A stretch of DNA of 64,000 nucleotides. Origin: Oscillospiraceae bacterium. GTDB lineage: Bacteria > Bacillota > Clostridia > Oscillospirales > Oscillospiraceae. The stretch lies in assembly GCA_015067945.1 (NCBI GenBank), contig SVLM01000007.1, positions 19,778-83,777 on the forward strand, read 5' to 3'. This document shows, piece after piece, positions 56,251 to 64,000 of the stretch. The number at the start of each line of letters is the position of its first letter. The stretch's first letter is position 1. The position numbers were made by a program, and so were the translations under genes. Below the pieces are notes generated by a model. It did not search any database and had not been told where the DNA came from. It saw only the letters and a program-made list of their open reading frames with translations.

Positions 56251-58227
56251 ATGAATAAAAAGCTGGGAAGACTGTTCTGGCCCGGACTTTGGCTCTATTT
56301 TGTCTTCATGGCCGCTTTTGTGGCGGCGGCGGCTCTGCTGGGGCAGTATGTGCTGGCCGCGGCAGAAGGTGCCGTCATGCTGTTGGTGATCACCTTTTAC
56401 ATTTATTGCCGGATAAAGCGGCGTCGCACCATTCAGCAGTTTGTCAAATCCGCCTTTAATTCCTACGAATCCGTCAGCGGTACAGACACCCCCTTCCCCA
56501 TGGCCTTAATCCGTCTTGGCGACAACAGTCTGATCTGGGCCAATGACCGATTCAGCCAAATCACCGGTTACCAGTCCAAGTATCTGGAGCAGCCCCTGCA
56601 CGGAATTCTGCCCGGTCTGTCCACCGAGTGGCTGGCCTCCGGCAAACACGAATACCCCTACGATATGACCATCGGTGATCGTCGCTACCGGATCTATGGC
56701 ACCACCACCCGGGCAGACGACCCGGAGCAGACCGTGCTGGCCATGTTGTACTTCAGCGACCTGACCGAGCTGTATCAGGTTCGGGACGAATACATCCGCT
56801 CCCGTCCTGTGGTTTCCATCATCCTCATCGACAATTATGAGGAGCTGATTAAGAACCTTTCCGAAAGTGCCATCTCCAACCTGAACGCCCAGATCAACGA
56901 TGTGATCACCAAGTGGTGTGAGCCTTGCCACGGTCTGCTGCGTAAAATGGAACGCAACCGGTTCCTGTTTGTGTTTGAAAAGAAGGATCTGCAGCAGGCA
57001 ATCGACAACAAGTTCACCCTGCTGGAGGATATCCATGAGGTTACCAGTCCCTCCGGTCTTGCCGCCTCCATCTCCATCGGCATCGGTGTTGACGGCAGTA
57101 ATTTCGACGAAAGCTATAATTTCGCTGCTTTGTCCATCGAAATGGCCTTAAGCCGCGGCGGTGACCAGGCCGTTATCAAGGATCGGTTCAATTTCACCTT
57201 CTACGGCGGCATCGCCAAGGAAGCCGACCACAGAAGCAAGGTTCGCTCCCGTGTAACCGCCAATTCCCTCATGGAGCTCATCAGCCACAGCAGTCAGGTG
57301 TTCATCATGGGTCACAAGAATGCCGACATGGACGCTGTTGGTGCCGCCATGGGCATCAGCTGTATGTGCCGTAAGAAAGGCAAGCAGGCACACATCGTGC
57401 TGGATCTGGAGAACAATTCCGCCGAACGGCTGATCGAGGAGATCCGTCAGGTTCCGGAATACCGGGATGTGTTCATTTCCGCTCAGGATGCTCTGTTCCT
57501 GGCAGATAACCATAGCACACTGGTGGTCGTGGACACCAACCGCCCCGACCAAGTGGAGAGCAAAGCTCTTCTGGAGTCCATTTCCAAGGTCTGTGTGGTG
57601 GATCACCACCGCAGAGCCGCGGATTATATCAACCCTGTGGTAGTAAACCTGCACGAACCCTATGCTTCCTCCGCTGCAGAGCTGGTTACCGAACTGCTGC
57701 AGTATTCTGTGGAAAAAACCGACGTTATGCCCATTGAGGCCAAGAGCCTGCTGGCAGGTCTGTTTCTGGACACCAAGAACTTTAATGTCCGCACCGGCGA
57801 ACGAACCTTTGAGGCCGCCGCCGTCCTGCGTCAGTGGGGTGCGGAGACTGTGGAAGTCAAGAAGCTGCTGCAGTCCGACTTCCAGGACACCATGGCCAAA
57901 TATCAGATCATCAAGGCCGCACGGCTGTACCGTCAGGACATTGCCATCGCGGCACTCAACAGCACCACCTCCCGTACCCTGGCAGCACAGGCTGCAGATG
58001 AGCTGCTGAACATTTCCGGCATTTCCGCTTCCTTCGTGCTGTACCCCGATGAGGATCAGGTGTTCGTGTCCGCCCGTTCCATCGGTCAGACCAATGTACA
58101 AATGATTCTTGAGCCCTTAGGCGGCGGCGGCAATACCGCTACAGCCGGTGCTCAGATCCGCAATACCACCGTCAAGGATGTGCTGGATAAGCTGGTGGCA
58201 TCCATTGACCAATTCTATGAAGAATAA
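56251..58227 (+). CDS. gdpP: DHH family c-di-AMP phosphodiesterase (GdpP type)
   Basis: 2 TM, degenerate PAS/GGDEF, then FIMGHKNADMDAVGAAMGI..., VVDTNRPDQVES, CVVDHHRR, GLFLDTKNF. Confidence 0.92.
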   Translation: MNKKLGRLFWPGLWLYFVFMAAFVAAAALLGQYVLAAAEGAVMLLVITFYIYCRIKRRRTIQQFVKSAFNSYESVSGTDTPFPMALIRLGDNSLIWANDRFSQITGYQSKYLEQPLHGILPGLSTEWLASGKHEYPYDMTIGDRRYRIYGTTTRADDPEQTVLAMLYFSDLTELYQVRDEYIRSRPVVSIILIDNYEELIKNLSESAISNLNAQINDVITKWCEPCHGLLRKMERNRFLFVFEKKDLQQAIDNKFTLLEDIHEVTSPSGLAASISIGIGVDGSNFDESYNFAALSIEMALSRGGDQAVIKDRFNFTFYGGIAKEADHRSKVRSRVTANSLMELISHSSQVFIMGHKNADMDAVGAAMGISCMCRKKGKQAHIVLDLENNSAERLIEEIRQVPEYRDVFISAQDALFLADNHSTLVVVDTNRPDQVESKALLESISKVCVVDHHRRAADYINPVVVNLHEPYASSAAELVTELLQYSVEKTDVMPIEAKSLLAGLFLDTKNFNVRTGERTFEAAAVLRQWGAETVEVKKLLQSDFQDTMAKYQIIKAARLYRQDIAIAALNSTTSRTLAAQAADELLNISGISASFVLYPDEDQVFVSARSIGQTNVQMILEPLGGGGNTATAGAQIRNTTVKDVLDKLVASIDQFYEE

Positions 58228-58239
58228 GGAGATCTAACC

Positions 58240-58686
58240 ATGAAAGTTATTTTGCTGCAGGATGTAAAAGGCAAAGGCAAGAAAGGTCAGATGATCGAGG
58301 TTTCCGACGGCTACGCCAGAAACTTCATGCTGCCCAAAAAACTGGCCATTGAGGCTACCGCCGACGCCATCAACACCATGCGTATGAACGATAAGGCCAC
58401 TCAGGAACGCATCGCCAAGGAAAAAGCCGAAGCTCTGGCTCTGAGCAAGCAGCTGCGGGAGATGACCCTGGTGGTCACCGCCAAGGGTGGCGGTGCAGGC
58501 CGTCTTTTTGGCTCTGTTACCAACCAGGAAATCGCCGACGCACTGAAGGCAAAGTCCGGTATCACGCTGGACAAGCGGAAAATCGTCATTTCCGATCCCA
58601 TCAAGTCTGTCGGCACCTACACCGTCAACTGCAAGCTGGGCTATGAGATCACCGCACCTCTGACTGTGAAGATCGAGGAAGCCTGA
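58240..58686 (+). CDS. rplI: 50S ribosomal protein L9
   Basis: [36 protein letters not shown]. Confidence 0.97.
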   Translation: MKVILLQDVKGKGKKGQMIEVSDGYARNFMLPKKLAIEATADAINTMRMNDKATQERIAKEKAEALALSKQLREMTLVVTAKGGGAGRLFGSVTNQEIADALKAKSGITLDKRKIVISDPIKSVGTYTVNCKLGYEITAPLTVKIEEA

Positions 58687-58723
58687 GCACTCCATATACA
58701 GAAAAAGAGAGAGGAGGCCCCCC

Positions 58724-60064
58724 ATGGATGAAGAATTGCTGAACAGTCAACCACCTCATTCACTGGAGGCAGAGCAGTCTGTTCTGGGTTCGATTCTGAT
58801 CGACAGCCAGTGCGTCGCGGATGTCATTGGCATTGTTCGTGCAGATGATTTCTATCTGCAGCAGAATCGGGAGATCTATCAGACCATCTACACCATGTTT
58901 AACTATTCCCAGGTCATCGACCCGGTCACCGTACTGGATAAGATGAAAGAGCTGGGTTTCTACAACGACAAATCCCGGGATTACATTCTCCAGCTGATGG
59001 AGATCACCCCTACCGCCGCCAATGTGGTGCGGTATGCCAATATTGTCCGGGAAAAAGCCATGCTCCGGGGCCTGAAAAAGGCCGGTACGGAGATCGTGGA
59101 GCTGGTATCCTCCGAAACCGGTTCCCCGGCAGAAATGCTGGAGCTGGCCGAGAAGAAGATCTACGCCCTGCGTAAAGGCGAGCGGGAGGATTCTTTAGAG
59201 CATATCGGCACCGTTTTGCATAAGGTTTTTGACCGACTGACCGAGCTGAGTCAGTCTGACTCTGCAATTCCCGGTCTATCCTCCGGTCTGCGGGATCTGG
59301 ATCACAAGATCAACGGCCTGAACAAGTCTGACCTGCTGCTGGTTGCCGCCCGTCCGGCTATGGGCAAATCCGCATTTGCCCTGAACCTTGCGTTGAATGT
59401 CGCCAAAAAGTATAAGAAAACCGTGGCCATTTTTAATCTGGAAATGTCCCGGGAGCAGCTTGCCATGCGTTTGCTGGCCAGCGAAAGCTTCATCGAGCTG
59501 CAAAAGCTGGCCACCGGTAAGCTTAGCGAGGAAGAGTGGACCAAGCTGTGCATGGCTTCTGCCGCTTTGAGTCAGGTGGATATCCGTATTGACGACAATC
59601 CCACCGTTACCGTAGCGGATATCAACGCAAAGTGCCGCCGTCTGGGTGACGATCTGGCATTGGTGGTCATCGACTACCTGCAGCTGATGCAGGGCTCCGG
59701 CTACGGCAAGAATAGTGACAACCGCGTCAATGTGGTCAGCGACATTTCCAGAAGCCTGAAGGTCATGGCCAAGGAACTGAATGTTCCCGTGGTCTGCCTG
59801 AGCCAGCTTTCCCGTGCTGTGGAAAGCCGCACCGACAAGCGGCCCGTTCTGTCCGACCTCCGGGAATCCGGTGCTATCGAGCAGGACGCAGACTCGGTTA
59901 TGTTCCTGTACCGGGATGACTATTACCACGAAAATTCCGAAGAAAAGGGCATTTCCGAATGCATCGTAGCCAAAAACCGCCATGGCGAGACCGGCACAGT
60001 AAAAATGCAATGGTTTGGCCAATACCAGCTCTTTACCGACCGGGAGTGGAAGCATGCTGACTGA
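58724..60064 (+). CDS. dnaB: replicative DNA helicase
   Basis: PPHSLEAEQSVLGSILID, ARPAMGKSAFALNLA, VVIDYLQLM, LSQLSRAVESRTDKRPVLSDLRESGAIEQDAD. Confidence 0.97.
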   Translation: MDEELLNSQPPHSLEAEQSVLGSILIDSQCVADVIGIVRADDFYLQQNREIYQTIYTMFNYSQVIDPVTVLDKMKELGFYNDKSRDYILQLMEITPTAANVVRYANIVREKAMLRGLKKAGTEIVELVSSETGSPAEMLELAEKKIYALRKGEREDSLEHIGTVLHKVFDRLTELSQSDSAIPGLSSGLRDLDHKINGLNKSDLLLVAARPAMGKSAFALNLALNVAKKYKKTVAIFNLEMSREQLAMRLLASESFIELQKLATGKLSEEEWTKLCMASAALSQVDIRIDDNPTVTVADINAKCRRLGDDLALVVIDYLQLMQGSGYGKNSDNRVNVVSDISRSLKVMAKELNVPVVCLSQLSRAVESRTDKRPVLSDLRESGAIEQDADSVMFLYRDDYYHENSEEKGISECIVAKNRHGETGTVKMQWFGQYQLFTDREWKHAD

Positions 60065-61334
60065 TCTGCTGTCCCAGCTTCGTCGCTATGATATGGTGCA
60101 GCCCGGGGACACGGTATATGTGGCCGTATCCGGCGGAGCGGACTCCATGGCCCTGCTGTGGGGTATGTACCTGCTCCGGGAGAAAATGGGTATAAAATTG
60201 GCTGCGGCCCATTTTAACCATCACCTTCGGGGTGCAGAATCTGACCGGGATGAGGCCTTCGTCCGGGAGTTCTGTGACCGCTGGGATATTCCGCTGGCGG
60301 TAGGTCAGGGGCAAGTCACCCCCGGCAAGAAGGGTTTGGAGGCTGCCGCCCGGGAAGCCAGGTATGCATTTTTACGCAGCCTGCCCGGTAAAATCGCCAC
60401 TGCCCACACTGCCGACGACAACGCCGAGACGTTACTGCTGCACCTGATCCGTGGCACCGGCCTGAAGGGGTTGGGTGGAATCAACCCCGTGAACGGCATT
60501 GTGATCCGCCCTATGCTGGATGTCACCCGGCAGCAGGTGCTGACCTTTTTGGAAGAAAATCACATCCCCCATGTGGAGGACAGTTCCAATGCCGGCGACC
60601 AATTTCTGCGTAACCGCCTGCGACATGATATTATGCCGCTGATCCTGCGGGAAAATCCCCGGCTGGCAGAAAACCTATCCGCCACCGCCCAGCGACTGCG
60701 GCAGGATGAGACCGCTTTGGCAGAGCTCTCCCGTTTCGACGAACTGCCTACAGTGCCACAGCTGCAAAGTCTCTCCCCCGCCCTGCGCAGCCGTATGCTG
60801 GAGCAATTCCTGCAGCAGTGCGGCGTAAGAGAACCGGAAGCCAATCACATTGCTTTGGCGGAAAGTCTGGTGTTTTCTCCAAATCCCTCCGCCCGGGCCA
60901 ATTTCCCCGGCAATGTAACCATCTGCCGCAATTATGACCGGCTGGTGCCGGCCCCCGAAAGCGTTGCACTGCAGCCCATTTCCCTGCCGGAAAGCGGCAC
61001 GGTGGAGTTGCCCGAATACCGTCTGCGAATTACCGTCTCCCCCGCAACCGAAATCATCAATACCGCCGATACCTTTACTGTCTGCCCGGAGGGACAATTG
61101 TTCCTACGCAGTCGGCAAAGCGGCGATAACATCCGCCTCCCCGGCGGTACAAAATCCCTGAAGAAGCTATTCATCGACCGTAAGATCCCTGCTGCAGCCC
61201 GGCAGCAAATCCCCATTCTCTGCGACAGCAGAGGCATCCTTGGCGTGGTCGGCATCGGCGTCCATCTGGACCGGGCCGCCGACACCCTGCCCGCCGCAAC
61301 CGTCCGTTTTGAAACTCTGGAACACACCATATAG
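60054..61334 (+). CDS. tilS: tRNA(Ile)-lysidine synthetase
   Basis: VYVAVSGGADSMALLWGM, HFNHHLRGAESDRDE, THTADDNAETLLLHLIRGTGLKGLGGI-like motif. Confidence 0.95.
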   Translation: MLTDLLSQLRRYDMVQPGDTVYVAVSGGADSMALLWGMYLLREKMGIKLAAAHFNHHLRGAESDRDEAFVREFCDRWDIPLAVGQGQVTPGKKGLEAAAREARYAFLRSLPGKIATAHTADDNAETLLLHLIRGTGLKGLGGINPVNGIVIRPMLDVTRQQVLTFLEENHIPHVEDSSNAGDQFLRNRLRHDIMPLILRENPRLAENLSATAQRLRQDETALAELSRFDELPTVPQLQSLSPALRSRMLEQFLQQCGVREPEANHIALAESLVFSPNPSARANFPGNVTICRNYDRLVPAPESVALQPISLPESGTVELPEYRLRITVSPATEIINTADTFTVCPEGQLFLRSRQSGDNIRLPGGTKSLKKLFIDRKIPAAARQQIPILCDSRGILGVVGIGVHLDRAADTLPAATVRFETLEHTI

Positions 61335-61345
61335 AAAGGCTTGTT

Positions 61346-61888
61346 ATGGATAAAGATATCGAAAGCATTTTACTGTCCGAGGAGGATATTCAAAACCGCA
61401 TAAAGGAACTGGGTCAAATTCTGACGGAAGAATACGCAGGGAAAAATCCCGTGATCATCGGCGTTATGAAGGGCGTTGTGATCTTCTTCTCCGACATGAT
61501 CAAGCAGATCAAGGTACCCTGCCAAATGGATTTTATGTGGATTTCCTCCTATGCCGGCACAACTTCCACCGGCAACATGGTGGTACGCAGTGACATCTCT
61601 GCCGACATTGAAGGCCGCCACGTGCTGATCCTTGAGGACATTTATGACACCGGCAATTCCCTGACCTTTGTCCGGGAGCATCTGTTGAAGAAGAACCCTG
61701 CCTCCCTGAAGATTTGCACCCTGCTGGACAAGCCTTCCCGCCGCAAACACGGCATTACCCTGCAAGCGGACTATGTGGGATTTGAAGTGCCCAACGCATT
61801 TGTGGTGGGCTACGGTCTGGATTACAACGAATATTACCGGAATCTGCCCTATATCGGCATCCTGAAACCGGAAGTTTACACAGATTAA
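61346..61888 (+). CDS. hpt: hypoxanthine phosphoribosyltransferase
   Basis: [58 protein letters not shown]. Confidence 0.95.
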   Translation: MDKDIESILLSEEDIQNRIKELGQILTEEYAGKNPVIIGVMKGVVIFFSDMIKQIKVPCQMDFMWISSYAGTTSTGNMVVRSDISADIEGRHVLILEDIYDTGNSLTFVREHLLKKNPASLKICTLLDKPSRRKHGITLQADYVGFEVPNAFVVGYGLDYNEYYRNLPYIGILKPEVYTD

Positions 61889-61901
61889 AGGAGAACCTGA
61901 T

Positions 61902-63788
61902 TTGAAGAAAAGACGTCCTTTTTCCATAATTCTGTATATCGCGATCCTTGCACTGGTCTTTTCGCTGATATTCGGAATTTTCGGAAACGGCACAGATGAT
62001 GTGCCTTATTCCACCGTGGTCAAGCTTTTGGCAGACGGCCAGGTGAAGAGTTTTGTAGTGGAAGGCGATAAAATCGCACTGTCTCTGCACACACCCTACG
62101 ACGGCAAGTCGGAGCTGATCTGCGACTTGGCAGATGCGGCCAGCTTCCGTGCTCAGGTACAGGATATTTTGGATATCCAGACTGCCACCGGCCGACTGGA
62201 ATCCTACCATTTTGTCCCTCAGCAGGGTTGGTCTGCCTTTGATTTTGTGCTGCCCCTGCTGATTGTCGGACTGGTTTTGCTGATCCTTTGGTTCCTGCTG
62301 ATGAGCCGTGCTCAGGCTGCCAGTGGCGGCGGTCCTGCCAACAATTTTGGCAAGGCTCGCACGACCCTGGGCGTACCCGGCGATAAGAAGGTCACCTTTA
62401 ACGACGTAGCCGGTGCAGACGAAGAAAAACGGGAACTGCAGGAAGTGGTTGACTTCCTCCGGGATCCCGAGAAGTTCACCAAGATCGGTGCCCGGATCCC
62501 CCACGGCCTGCTGCTGGTAGGCCCTCCCGGTACCGGTAAGACCCTGCTTGCCAGAGCCGTAGCCGGTGAGGCCGGTGTTCAATTCCTGTCCATCTCCGGC
62601 TCTGACTTTGTGGAGCTGTATGTTGGCGTTGGTGCCAGCCGTGTCCGTGATCTGTTTGAGCAGGCCAAGAAGCTGGCTCCTGCTATCATCTTCATCGACG
62701 AGATTGACGCAGTAGGCCGTAAGCGTGGCTCCGGCTTGGGCGGCGGCCACGACGAAAAAGAGCAGACCCTGAATCAGCTGCTGGTGGAAATGGACGGTTT
62801 TGCCCGCACTGAGGGCGTGATCGTTCTGGCAGCCACCAACCGTCCCGACATTCTGGATCCCGCCCTGCTCCGGCCCGGCCGTTTTGACCGCCAGATCTAT
62901 GTTGGCGTTCCCGATGCCAAGGGTCGTGAAGAAATTCTGAAAGTACACGCCCGGAACAAGCGGCTGGATAGCTCCGTGGATTTGAAGGTCGTTGCTCTGT
63001 CCACCTCCGGCTTTACCGGTGCGGATTTAAGTAACCTTTTGAACGAGGCCGCCATTCTGGCCGCCCGGGACAACCGTCCGGTGATCAACATGGAGGACCT
63101 GAACGAGGCCATGATGAAGATCCTGGCAGGTCCCGAAAAACGCAGCCGCGTCCGGCTCGCCAAGGATCTGCGGATCACCGCCATTCACGAGGCCGGCCAC
63201 GCAGTGGCTATGTACAACCTGCCCACTCACGACCCGGTGAAGCAGATTTCTGTGGTACCCCGGGGTCAGGCACTGGGCTTGACCTGGAGCATGCCTAAGG
63301 AAGATTCTGCCCACCTGACCCGGAACGAAATGTACGAGCAAATCGTATCCCTGCTGGGCGGCCGTGTGGCTGAGGAGCTGTTCCTGGGCGACATTTCCAC
63401 CGGAGCATCCAACGACATCGACCGGGCCTCCAAGCTGGCACGGGATATGGTTGCCCGCTACGGTATGAACAAAAACCTGGGTACTGTTTCCTATTTGGGC
63501 GGTGGTGAGGTGTTCATCGGTCGGGATTACCAGACCACCAAGAGCTACTCCGAGCAGGTGGCCGGCACCATTGATCAGGAGGTCAAGCTGCTGATCGACA
63601 AGGCCTATCAGCACTGTGCCGACATCCTCAGGGCAAACGAAGCCAAGCTGATGCAGGTTGCCGATTACCTGGTCGAGCACGAAACCATGACCGGCGATCA
63701 GTTTGCCGCCTGCATGGAAGGCCGTGAAGTAGGCGAGGCCTCCTCCACTTCCCTCTTTGATGAGCATATTTCTAAGGAAGAAGAGTAA
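61902..63788 (+). CDS. ftsH: ATP-dependent zinc metalloprotease FtsH
   Basis: TTG start; [47 protein letters not shown]. Confidence 0.97.
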   Translation: MKKRRPFSIILYIAILALVFSLIFGIFGNGTDDVPYSTVVKLLADGQVKSFVVEGDKIALSLHTPYDGKSELICDLADAASFRAQVQDILDIQTATGRLESYHFVPQQGWSAFDFVLPLLIVGLVLLILWFLLMSRAQAASGGGPANNFGKARTTLGVPGDKKVTFNDVAGADEEKRELQEVVDFLRDPEKFTKIGARIPHGLLLVGPPGTGKTLLARAVAGEAGVQFLSISGSDFVELYVGVGASRVRDLFEQAKKLAPAIIFIDEIDAVGRKRGSGLGGGHDEKEQTLNQLLVEMDGFARTEGVIVLAATNRPDILDPALLRPGRFDRQIYVGVPDAKGREEILKVHARNKRLDSSVDLKVVALSTSGFTGADLSNLLNEAAILAARDNRPVINMEDLNEAMMKILAGPEKRSRVRLAKDLRITAIHEAGHAVAMYNLPTHDPVKQISVVPRGQALGLTWSMPKEDSAHLTRNEMYEQIVSLLGGRVAEELFLGDISTGASNDIDRASKLARDMVARYGMNKNLGTVSYLGGGEVFIGRDYQTTKSYSEQVAGTIDQEVKLLIDKAYQHCADILRANEAKLMQVADYLVEHETMTGDQFAACMEGREVGEASSTSLFDEHISKEEE

Positions 63789-63797
63789 ATAAAAATA

Positions 63798-63845
63798 TAG
63801 GGACGAGCAGTTGCTCGTCCACGGACGGCCAATGGCCGCCCCTAC
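63798..63845. repeat. tandem inverted copy of GGGGCGAGC/GGCCAATGGCC repeat family
   Basis: TAGGGACGAGCAGTTGCTCGTCCACGGACGGCCAATGGCCGCCCCTAC. Confidence 0.75.
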
Positions 63846-63911
63846 AATTGCATTACAAACCCCCGGCAGATGCAAAATTGAACAGAACCAGTAAAAACGG
63901 ACAATAGACAA

Positions 63912-64000
63912 AATCCCCCCTGATGTAGGATAATAACTACACCAGGGGGGATTAATTATGAGCAAACGAAGATACACCAATATGGTTGCCTTACTGCCCA
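63912..64000 (+). mobile_element. possible start of an IS/transposase-like gene (HTH protein), truncated by window edge
   Basis: 17-bp inverted repeat AATCCCCCCTGATGTAG/CTACACCAGGGGGGATT just before ATG at 63958 (MSKRRYTNMVALLP...). Confidence 0.35.

Overview
This 64-kb window looks like a chromosomal segment of a gut-type Clostridia (Oscillospiraceae/Ruminococcaceae-like) genome. That placement is inferred from protein sequences, codon usage and repeat types; no database was searched. Most of it is core metabolism and information processing: pgk-tpiA, L-threonylcarbamoyladenylate synthase, coaE, M18 peptidase, rodA-like, mutY, histidinol-phosphatase, a divergent topoisomerase IV-like pair, metVF, trmK-nif3, yebC, LTA synthase, alkaline phosphatase, GGGtGRT/NifU-like pair, dus, RNase J, gdpP-rplI-dnaB-tilS-hpt-ftsH, and four tRNAs. 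Accessory material lies between these blocks: a stand-alone phage-type lysis cassette beside tRNA-Lys, a low-GC block with a subtilisin-like protease, a coiled-coil/RHH divergent pair, two zinc-ribbon membrane proteins, and several families of structured intergenic repeats. The strongest candidate for something undescribed is at about 26.08-26.70 kb. There a four-helix-bundle (S23/IVP-like) gene, translationally coupled to a small lipoprotein gene, abuts a ~183-bp array of seven short hairpins. The array is nested inside 11-bp terminal inverted repeats, and one repeat supplies the -35 box of the gene. The array sits directly behind the terminator of tRNA-Gly. A second sequence-level novelty is that sequence antisense to the tRNA's own T-arm, followed by a shared TSATCTAAATRC motif and a hairpin, lies just past the terminators of both tRNA-Lys and tRNA-Arg. 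No CRISPR array or rRNA was seen.
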